NCBI RefSeq assembly: GCF_004016505.1
Contig: NZ_SACR01000004.1
Location: 248,001 to 312,000, forward strand
Direction: 5' to 3'
Length of the DNA stretch: 64,000 nt
Origin: Rubrivivax rivuli
Lineage (GTDB): Bacteria; Pseudomonadota; Gammaproteobacteria; Burkholderiales; Burkholderiaceae_C
The position numbers and the translations under genes are program-made. A model generated the notes under the pieces. It was given only the letters and a program-made list of their open reading frames with translations. It ran no database searches and was not told where the DNA came from. This document shows, piece by piece, positions 57,877-64,000 of the stretch; within the stretch, counting starts at the first letter, position 1; the number at the start of each line of letters is the position of its first letter.

Positions 57877-59886
57877 TCAGTCCACCAGCGCCCAGGCGTC
57901 GGCGTCGGGCACGCGCTCCAACGGGCCCACATCCTTCGCGAGACCTGGGCGGCCGAACAGGTAGCCCTGTCCGTTCTTGCAGCCGAGTTCCTTCAGCATC
58001 TCGGCCTCGTCTTCGGTCTCCACGCCTTCGGCCACGGTGTCCACCGCCAGGCTGCGCGACAGGCCCACGATGGCCGCCACGATCTTGGCGCTCTCGGGGC
58101 GGCTGCCCAGCGTGCGCACGAAGCTGCGGTCGATCTTGATCTTGTCGAAGGTCATCTCGGCCAGGTAGCTCAGGCTGCTGTAGCCGGTGCCGAAGTCGTC
58201 CAGCGTCACGGTCATGCCGGCGCGCTTGAGCGCCAGGATCACCTCGCGTGCGCGCGCCGTGTCGTTGACCAGCGCGGTTTCGGTGAGCTCCACGTCCAGC
58301 CGCTGCGGCGGCACGCCGGCATCTCGAAGCTGCGCCAGCAGGGCCGGCACGAGGTTCTCGTCCTGGATCTGCTGCGGCGCCACGTTGAACGACAAGCGCC
58401 AGTGCGCCGGGAAGCGCGCGAGATCCTTGCAGGCCTGGCGCAGCAGGCTCATGGTGAGCGGGCCGATGAGGCCGGTGTCCTCGGCCAGCTGGATGAAGCG
58501 GTCGGGGCCGAGCAGGCCGCGCTCGGGGTGCTTCCAGCGGCACAGCAGTTCCACCGAGCGCACCTGGCGCGTGTGCAGGTCCACGATGGGTTGGTAGTAG
58601 GGCACCAGCTGGCCCGCGGCGATGCCTTCGCGCAGCGCCACCTCGAGCGTGTGGCGCTCGGCCAGGGCTTCGTCGAGCAGCGGGTCGTAGAGGCACACCG
58701 TGCCGCGGCCGGCCTGCTTGGCGCGGTAGAGCGCGCTGTCGGCCTTGCGCAGCAGTTCGTCGTCGCTCACGGCGTCGTGCGGAAAGCGGGCGATGCCCAC
58801 GCTGGCGCCGATGTTCACGGCGATCTCGCCGAACTGCATGGGCCAGCCCAGGCGCTCGACGATGCGCTCGGCAGCGCCCTGCGCGCTGCCAGGGCCTTCG
58901 CTCTCGTCGACCACCACCACGAACTCGTCGCCGCCGTAACGCGCGCGCAGGTCGCTGGTCCGCAGGCAGCGCGAGAGGCGGCGTGCCACTTCCTTGAGCA
59001 CGAGGTCGCCCACCATGTGGCCGTGGCGGTCGTTCACGGGCTTGAAGCGGTCGAGGTCGACCATCAGCACCGCCAGGCCCTCGCCGTGGCGGCGGGCGCG
59101 GCCCATCAGCGCCTGCATGGCGTCGTGCAGGGCAGCGCGGTTGTCCAGGCCGGTCAGCAGGTCGCTGGCGGCCAGCCGCTGCACGCGTTCCTCGGCCTCC
59201 AGCAGCGAACCGCGCGAGCGGCCCAGCCCGTTGGTCAGCCGCCGCCAGAGCACGGCCCCCAGCGCCACGCTCAAGCCCAGCACGACGGCGGTGCTGATCA
59301 GCGCGGCATGGCGCAGCGAACGCACTTCCTGCTCGGTGGCGGTCAGCGAGGCCTGGGTCAGCTCTTCGGTGGCGGCGCGCAGCAGTCGCGATTGCGCCAC
59401 GTAGCGTTCGCTGTCGAAGAGCGCGCGCGCCGACTCGAAGGCGCCCGACTTCAGCGCCTCGGCCGCCGATGCGTTCATCCGGGCCTGCAGGCGTGCGGCC
59501 TCGGCGGTGCGCTCGCGGTAGCTCGCGGCCACGGCCTGGGGGGCCAGCAGGCTGGCGTGCTCGATGGCCAGCGCCAGTTCGGGCACCAGCTTGTCGAAGC
59601 GATCGATCCAGTGCGATTCGCCGGTGATGGCGGCCATCTGCGCGGCCAGGGCCAACTGCTGGTCGGCCACGCGCACCTCACCCACCAGCTTGTGCGCCAT
59701 GGCGTGGCGGTCGGCCGCCTGCTGCAGTGCCACCGACGACCATTGGTGCTGCCCCAGCAGCAAGGCCGCGAGCAGGGCCGCGCCCAGCAAGGCAAACGCC
59801 ACGGCGCGGCGGGCCTGGCGCATCGTCTCCTCGACGATGGACACGGTGGGCAGCAGGCGCACCGGCGGAGACGGATCGATGGACAT
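57877..59886 (-). CDS. membrane GGDEF-EAL cyclic-di-GMP protein
   Basis: 669 residues from ATG 59886. Two membrane helices (AVAFALLGAALLAALLLG and STAVVLGLSVALGAVLW) flank a helical periplasmic sensor of about 150 residues. The GGDEF domain keeps its active site (RARYGGDEF) and the inhibitory RxxD (RTSD) five residues before it. In the EAL domain the signature reads ELL in place of EAL, while ELTET, DDFGTGYSS, DKIKIDRSF, EGVET and QGY-F-RP are intact. It may make, break or do both to c-di-GMP; EAL to ELL changes often leave activity. Confidence 0.93.
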   Translation of the reverse strand: MSIDPSPPVRLLPTVSIVEETMRQARRAVAFALLGAALLAALLLGQHQWSSVALQQAADRHAMAHKLVGEVRVADQQLALAAQMAAITGESHWIDRFDKLVPELALAIEHASLLAPQAVAASYRERTAEAARLQARMNASAAEALKSGAFESARALFDSERYVAQSRLLRAATEELTQASLTATEQEVRSLRHAALISTAVVLGLSVALGAVLWRRLTNGLGRSRGSLLEAEERVQRLAASDLLTGLDNRAALHDAMQALMGRARRHGEGLAVLMVDLDRFKPVNDRHGHMVGDLVLKEVARRLSRCLRTSDLRARYGGDEFVVVVDESEGPGSAQGAAERIVERLGWPMQFGEIAVNIGASVGIARFPHDAVSDDELLRKADSALYRAKQAGRGTVCLYDPLLDEALAERHTLEVALREGIAAGQLVPYYQPIVDLHTRQVRSVELLCRWKHPERGLLGPDRFIQLAEDTGLIGPLTMSLLRQACKDLARFPAHWRLSFNVAPQQIQDENLVPALLAQLRDAGVPPQRLDVELTETALVNDTARAREVILALKRAGMTVTLDDFGTGYSSLSYLAEMTFDKIKIDRSFVRTLGSRPESAKIVAAIVGLSRSLAVDTVAEGVETEDEAEMLKELGCKNGQGYLFGRPGLAKDVGPLERVPDADAWALVD

Positions 59887-59912
59887 CGGCGGGGCGCGCA
59901 AGCGGTTGGAGA

Positions 59913-59956
59913 CGGCTCAAACCGCGTTTTCGGCCGCTGCGGGCGCGGCTTGAGCC
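59913..59956 (-). terminator. hairpin downstream of mogA
   Basis: Arms 59913-59926 and 59943-59956 pair over 14 bp with one mismatch; a smaller hairpin lies in the 16 nt loop. It is in the 92 bp gap between mogA and the GGDEF-EAL gene. There is no U-tract, so any terminator role is uncertain. Confidence 0.45.
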
Positions 59957-59978
59957 GCTCGGCCCCCCGCCGTCGAAC

Positions 59979-60572
59979 TCAGGCCCCGGCGGGCGGGCGT
60001 TGCGCCGACTTGGGCCGGAAGGCGGCGCAGACCTCGGGGTCGGTCTCGATGTAGGGGCCGCCGATCAGGTCGACGCAGTAGGGCACGGCCGCGAAGATGC
60101 CGTGCACCGGCGGCGTGCGCGTTGGCAGGCCCTGCAGCGTCTCGGCGATGCTCTTGGGTTGGCCCGGCAGGTTGATGATGAGCGCCTGCCCACGCACCAC
60201 CGCCACCTGGCGCGAGAGGATGGCCGTCGGCACGAAGGCCAGGCTGATCTGGCGCATCTGCTCGCCGAAGCCCGGCATCACCTTGTCGGCCACGGCCAGC
60301 GTGGCCTCGGGCGTCACGTCGCGCGGGGCCGGGCCGGTGCCGCCGGTGGTGAGCACGAGGTGGCAGTGCACCTCGTCCACCAGCTCGCGCAGCGTGGCGC
60401 TGATGCCGTCCTGTTCGTCGGGGATGAGCCGCGTGTGCCACTCGATGGGGTTCTTCACCGCGCGGCCCAGCCAGTCTTGCAGGGCCGGGATGCCCTTGTC
60501 TTCGTAGACGCCGCTGGAAGCGCGGTCGCTGATGGAGACGACGCCGATGCGGACGGGGTCAAGAGCACTCAT
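59979..60572 (-). CDS. mogA: molybdopterin adenylyltransferase MogA
   Basis: 197 residues from ATG 60572. MogA/MoaB landmarks: RIGVVSISDRASSGVYEDKG, LTTGGTGPAPRDVTPEAT and LIINLPGQPKS. The length and C-terminal extension fit MogA. It adenylates molybdopterin ahead of molybdate insertion by MoeA. It lies 39 bp downstream of darP in the same direction, a pairing seen in other Burkholderiales. No other moa or moe gene is here. Confidence 0.94.
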   Translation of the reverse strand: MSALDPVRIGVVSISDRASSGVYEDKGIPALQDWLGRAVKNPIEWHTRLIPDEQDGISATLRELVDEVHCHLVLTTGGTGPAPRDVTPEATLAVADKVMPGFGEQMRQISLAFVPTAILSRQVAVVRGQALIINLPGQPKSIAETLQGLPTRTPPVHGIFAAVPYCVDLIGGPYIETDPEVCAAFRPKSAQRPPAGA

Positions 60573-60611
60573 GGCCGGCAGCAAAAAAGGGTGATGGCAG
60601 CAGGCCAGGCT

Positions 60612-61169
60612 TCAGCCGGCCAGCATGGGCTTGATGAACTGGAAGAGCTCGCGAAAGCTCTTGGGCTGGCGGTCTTCGGCCACCAGGCCGGCCGCGTCCT
60701 TGCGCGCCTGGCGCACCAGGCTGCGCAGCTGCTGCGTGTCGGTCTCGGGGTGCTCGTGCAGCCAGCGTGTCATCGCGTCGTCGCTGGCGATCAACTCGGC
60801 GCGCCAGCGCTCGGCCTCGTGCAGCGCCAGCGCGTTCTCGGCCGTGCCCAGCGTGGCGGCGGCCACGGCCTGGCGCAGCGCGTCTTCGTCGGCGTTGCGC
60901 ATCAGCTTGCCCACGTACTGCAGCTGCCGGCGCTTGCCCTCGTGGGCCGTGGTGCGGCGGTAGAGCTCGATGGCGTCGCGCAGCACCTCGGGCATCTCGA
61001 TGGCCTTGAAGGCCTGCGGCGAAAGCTCGGCCAGCGCCTTGCCCAGGTCTTGCAGCGCGTGTGATTGCTGCTTGAGCTGGGTCTTGCTCGGGCGCTCGTC
61101 GGTGGCGGCTTCTTCGGCGTCACCGTAATGAACGTCGATGCCGCGGTGCGGGGCGGCGCGTCGTGCCAT
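60612..61169 (-). CDS. darP: ribosome-associated protein DarP (DUF615, YjgA)
   Basis: 185 residues from ATG 61169; an ATG at 61223 would add 18 Pro-rich residues and stand only 29 bp from the pmbA start. The DUF615 core starts at RPSKTQLKQQSHALQDLGKAL and ends at SFRELFQFIKPML. It is a helical protein that binds late 50S subunits and helps their assembly. It is divergent from pmbA, the usual neighbour of darP in proteobacteria. Confidence 0.92.
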   Translation of the reverse strand: MARRAAPHRGIDVHYGDAEEAATDERPSKTQLKQQSHALQDLGKALAELSPQAFKAIEMPEVLRDAIELYRRTTAHEGKRRQLQYVGKLMRNADEDALRQAVAAATLGTAENALALHEAERWRAELIASDDAMTRWLHEHPETDTQQLRSLVRQARKDAAGLVAEDRQPKSFRELFQFIKPMLAG

Positions 61170-61252
61170 GGTGGGAGGCGCGGGGGTCGGCCCGGGCTTG
61201 CTGGGATAGGGGGTCGGTATCATAAGTGTGGACTTGATGAGGCCCCACGCCG

Positions 61253-62626
61253 ATGAGCAACGACCGCGCCGACACCGGCTTCGCCTACCGCCAGGAGCAG
61301 TTCCAGCAGATCGTCGAAGACACGCTCGCCCTGGCCCAGAGTCTGGGGGCCAGCGATGCCGGCGCCGAGGTCTCCGAAGGCGTGGGCCTGAGCGTGAGCG
61401 TGCGCAAGGGCGAGATCGAGAACGTCGAGCGCAACCGGGACAAGAGCCTGGGCGTGAGCGTCTACCTCGGCCAGCGCCGCGGCAATGCCAGCACCAGTGA
61501 TTTCTCGGCCGCGGCCTTGCGGCAGACGGTGCAGGCAGCCTACGACATCGCCCGCTTCACCGCCGAAGACCCGGCCGCCGGGCTGCCCGAGGCCGATGAC
61601 CTGGCCACGCCCGAGGAAGTGGCGCGCGACCTCGATCTCTTCCACCCTTGGGCGATCGACGCCGCCGCCGCGGCCGAACTTGCGCGTCGCTGCGAAGACG
61701 CTGCGCTGAAGACGCACAAGCTCATCACCAACAGCGAAGGCGCGGGGGTCTCGGCCCAGCAGGCGCACTTCTGGGCCGCCAACACGCGCGGCTTCCGCGG
61801 CGGCTATGCCAGCTCACGCCACTACCTCTCGGTCTCGGCCATCGCCGGCCGCGGCAAGGGCATGCAGCGCGACGGCTGGTACACCAGCATGCGCGACGCC
61901 GCCGACCTGGCCACGCCCGAGGCCGTGGGCCGCTACGCCGCCGAGCGCACGCTCGCGCGCCTGAAGTCGCGCAGCGTGGCCACGGCCGAGGTGCCGGTGC
62001 TCTTCGAGAGCACGGTGGCCGCCGGGCTGCTCGGCGCCTTCGTGCAGGCCACCTCGGGTGGCGCGCTGTACCGCAAGACCACCTTTCTCGTCGACAGCCT
62101 GGGCAAGCGCGTGCTCGCGCCGCACATCCACATCCACGAGAACCCGCACGAGCGCAAGGGCAAGGGCAGTGCGCCCTTCGATGACGAGGGCGTGCGCACG
62201 CGGGCTCGCCAGGTGGTCAAGGCCGGCGTGGTGCAGGGCTACTTCCTCAGCAGCTACTCGGCGCGCAAGCTGGGCATGAAGACCACGGGCCACGCCGGTG
62301 GCTCGCAGAACCTGGCCATGACCAGCCGCCACACCCAGCCGGGCGACGACCTCGACGCCATGCTGCGCAAGCTGGGCCGCGGCCTCTTCGTCACCGAACT
62401 GATGGGCCAGGGCGTGAACTACGTGACCGGCGACTACTCGCGCGGCGCGGCCGGCTTCTGGGTGGAGGGCGGGCGCATCGTGCACCCGGTGCACGAAGTC
62501 ACCATCGCGGGCAACCTGAAGGACATGTTCAAGGACATCGTCGCCATCGGGGCTGACGTGTACAACTCGGGCAGCAAGTCGGTGGGCTCGGTGCTCGTCG
62601 GCCGCATGAAGCTCGCCGGCAGCTGA
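61253..62626 (+). CDS. pmbA: TldE/PmbA metallopeptidase-like protein
   Basis: 457 residues from ATG 61253. TldE landmarks are VSEGVGLSVSVRKGEIENVERNRDKSLGV near the start, SEGAGVSAQQAHFWAANTRGF, and the C-terminal GQGVNYVTGDYSRGAAGFWVEGG. PmbA forms a heterodimeric peptidase with TldD, which holds the metal; TldE has no metal site and none is seen here. The TldD partner is not in the window. A possible -10 (TATCAT, 61218-61223) lies in the 84 bp divergent gap to darP. Confidence 0.95.
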   Translation: MSNDRADTGFAYRQEQFQQIVEDTLALAQSLGASDAGAEVSEGVGLSVSVRKGEIENVERNRDKSLGVSVYLGQRRGNASTSDFSAAALRQTVQAAYDIARFTAEDPAAGLPEADDLATPEEVARDLDLFHPWAIDAAAAAELARRCEDAALKTHKLITNSEGAGVSAQQAHFWAANTRGFRGGYASSRHYLSVSAIAGRGKGMQRDGWYTSMRDAADLATPEAVGRYAAERTLARLKSRSVATAEVPVLFESTVAAGLLGAFVQATSGGALYRKTTFLVDSLGKRVLAPHIHIHENPHERKGKGSAPFDDEGVRTRARQVVKAGVVQGYFLSSYSARKLGMKTTGHAGGSQNLAMTSRHTQPGDDLDAMLRKLGRGLFVTELMGQGVNYVTGDYSRGAAGFWVEGGRIVHPVHEVTIAGNLKDMFKDIVAIGADVYNSGSKSVGSVLVGRMKLAGS

Positions 62627-62677
62627 GGCCCGTTTCCCGAGCGGGAAAACCCGCCTCGGAGTCGCAGGGGCGACTTC

Positions 62678-62683
62678 TAGAAT
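62678..62683 (+). promoter_or_regulatory. candidate -10 element (TAGAAT) for the TRAP receptor
   Basis: TAGAAT, preceded by CT, is inside the palindrome TTCTAGAA and lies 44 bp ahead of ATG 62728. A ribosome site (CAGGAG) follows at a normal distance from the start. A GC hairpin (62637-62658) between pmbA and this element may end pmbA transcription. Confidence 0.45.
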
Positions 62684-62727
62684 CCGCGCGCGTCGCTGTC
62701 CCCCTCTCGTTCGCACAGGAGATTTGC

Positions 62728-63810
62728 ATGGAACGTCGTTCCTTCGTTCAGGGCGCCGGTCTGGCTGGCGTGCTCGCCGCTGGCACGGCCCCGGCCATCG
62801 TGCATGCGCAGGCCAACCTGCGGTGGCGCCTGACCTCGGGCTTCCCGAAGGCGCTGGACACCATCTATGGCGCAGCGGAGTCCTTCGCGCGCAAGGTCAA
62901 GGAGATGACGGGCGGCAAGTTCGAGATCTCGGTGCATGCCGCCGGCGAACTGGTGCCCATGCCCGGCCTGGTGGACGCGGTGCAGAACGGCACCGTGGAG
63001 ATGGGCCACACCGCACCGTATTACTACTTCGGCAAGAACGATGCCTTTGCGCTGGGCTGCGCCGTGCCCTTCGGACTGAACAGCCGCCAGATGACGGCCT
63101 GGATGTACGACGGCAATGGCCTGAAGCTGATGCGCGAGTTCTACAGCGGTTACGGCTTCACCAGCTTCCCCATGGGCAACACCGGTGCGCAGATGGGCGG
63201 CTGGTACCGCAAGGAGATCAAGACCGTCGCCGACATGAAGGGCCTGAAGTTCCGCGTCGGCGGCTTCGCCGGCAAGGTGACTGCGCGCCTGGGCACGGTG
63301 TCGCAGAACATCCCCGGTGGCGAGATCTACCAGGCGCTGGAAAAGGGCACGATCGACGCCGCCGAGTGGGTGGGCCCCTACGACGATCTGAAGCTCGGCT
63401 TCTACATGGTGGCGCCGATCTACCACTATCCAGGCTGGTGGGAAGGCGGCCCTCAACTGGACCTTTACGTCAACCAGAAGGCCTTTGACAGCCTGAGTGC
63501 CGAGTACAAGGCCATCGTCGAGAGCGCGGCGGCCTTCGCGCACACCGAGATGCAGGCGAAGTACGACGCGCGCAACCCCGCCGCGTTGAAGACCCTGGTC
63601 TCGAAAAAGGCTCGCTTGGTGGCTTTTCCGAAGCCGGTGCTCGACGCGGCCTACAAGGAAGCGATGGCGCTGTACAGCGAGGTCAGCGCGAGCAACCCCG
63701 TCTTCAAGAAGATCTACACCGACATGGCCTCGTTCCGCCGTGAGGCGAACCTGTGGTTCCGCTTCACCGAGGCGCGTTTCGACAGCTACATGCAGAGCGT
63801 GAAGCTCTGA
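62728..63810 (+). CDS. TRAP transporter solute receptor (DctP family), orphan
   Basis: 360 residues. A Tat-type signal (MERRSFVQGAGLAGVLAAGTAPAIVHAQ) with RRSFVQG leads into a DctP fold: LRWRLTSGFPKALDTIYGAAE, VQNGTVEMGHTAPYYYFGK and GGEIYQALEKGTIDAAEWVGPYDD. DctP receptors bind organic acids, sialic acids or related small anions and pass them to DctQM. No membrane subunit is adjacent in the window. It is followed by a strong intrinsic terminator. Tat export suggests folding with a ligand or cofactor before export. Confidence 0.93.
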   Translation: MERRSFVQGAGLAGVLAAGTAPAIVHAQANLRWRLTSGFPKALDTIYGAAESFARKVKEMTGGKFEISVHAAGELVPMPGLVDAVQNGTVEMGHTAPYYYFGKNDAFALGCAVPFGLNSRQMTAWMYDGNGLKLMREFYSGYGFTSFPMGNTGAQMGGWYRKEIKTVADMKGLKFRVGGFAGKVTARLGTVSQNIPGGEIYQALEKGTIDAAEWVGPYDDLKLGFYMVAPIYHYPGWWEGGPQLDLYVNQKAFDSLSAEYKAIVESAAAFAHTEMQAKYDARNPAALKTLVSKKARLVAFPKPVLDAAYKEAMALYSEVSASNPVFKKIYTDMASFRREANLWFRFTEARFDSYMQSVKL

Positions 63811-63839
63811 GCCCCGGGCGGCTGCTGTCGCTCCAGAAC

Positions 63840-63863
63840 GAAGGCCCCGCTCGCGGGGCCTTC
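63840..63863. terminator. intrinsic terminator after the TRAP receptor gene
   Basis: Inverted repeat GAAGGCCCC (63840-63848) and GGGGCCTTC (63855-63863) with a short loop, preceded by A and followed by T-rich CTGCTTTCTC. It lies 29 bp past the TRAP receptor stop and 22 bp before the stop of a convergent gene, so it may serve both. Confidence 0.8.
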
Positions 63864-63885
63864 TGCTTTCTCGGCGGGGTGTCCG

Positions 63886-64000
63886 CTACTTCTTCGCGTC
63901 CTTTTTCATCGCCTCTTCCAGCGCCTTCATCGGGTCTTCCTCCGCGGGTTCGCTGGCGGCCGGTTCAGGCGACGGCAGGCTTGCCTCGACCGCACTCGCG
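63886..64000 (-). CDS. unidentified protein, C-terminal fragment
   Basis: The last 37 codons of a gene whose start is outside the window. The visible tail is rich in Ala, Pro, Glu and Lys (PAASEPAEEDPMKALEEAMKK with a KK end), with a stop codon at 63886-63888. It has no catalytic motif and resembles a charged, disordered or helical end. I cannot assign a family. Confidence 0.6.
   Translation of the reverse strand, partial: ASAVEASLPSPEPAASEPAEEDPMKALEEAMKKDAKK

Overview
This is a 64 kb, very GC-rich, densely coding chromosomal segment with no rRNA, tRNA, CRISPR array or insertion sequence that I could recognise. The gene content points to a betaproteobacterium of the order Burkholderiales, probably near Rubrivivax, Leptothrix or Ideonella. 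The reasons are a Bug-type solute receptor, a Burkholderiales-type trimeric porin, the block pyrG-kdsA-DUF1330-eno-ftsB, a split MogA-DarP-PmbA neighbourhood, and many Tat-type signal peptides. The exact genus is an inference.

Layout. 1-7.8 kb: the tail of a CorA-type channel, amiC-tsaE divergent from queG, an AEC permease, a chalcone-isomerase-like protein, an orphan Bug receptor translationally coupled to xerD, a perfect bidirectional terminator and a porin. 8.0-12.1 kb: an amino-acid ABC permease and receptor, a DUF455 ferritin-like protein divergent from a gamma-carbonic-anhydrase-like protein, and hslO (Hsp33). 12.1-17.8 kb, all minus strand: pyrG-kdsA-DUF1330-eno-ftsB, followed by pnuC and a NadR-like kinase for NAD precursor salvage.

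17.9-25.3 kb is a cobalamin regulon. A B12 riboswitch leads btuB-btuF-btuC-btuD-cobQ and a second, signal-less cobalamin-binding protein, giving uptake across both membranes plus late corrinoid assembly. Two small ORFs follow. 25.8-35.1 kb is a peptide-type ABC operon with the unusual arrangement of three tandem paralogous Tat-exported receptors feeding one dppBCDF core. Divergent to it are an N-formylglutamate amidohydrolase and an AstE/aspartoacylase-like deacylase, suggesting import and hydrolysis of N-acylated amino acids or peptides.

37-50.8 kb is the least ordinary part: a secreted unknown, an alpha/beta hydrolase, an ABA4-like membrane protein with an extra membrane domain, a lone Anbu-type proteasome peptidase, a secreted WD40 propeller, mutS, a caspase-FGE fusion with internal repeats, an RlmI-like methyltransferase and a TPR-methyltransferase fusion. 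50.9-64 kb holds a large propeller-amidohydrolase fusion, a chromosomal TraT lipoprotein, suhB with an Ala-rich tail, trmJ, cysE (possibly leaderless), a GGDEF-EAL protein, mogA, darP, pmbA, an orphan TRAP receptor and the tail of an unidentified gene.

Many start codons were moved inward from the longest open frame because the upstream part reads into neighbouring genes. The strongest candidates for something new are the three-receptor transporter with its deacylases and the WD40/caspase-FGE pair around mutS. No single undescribed system can be proven from sequence alone.
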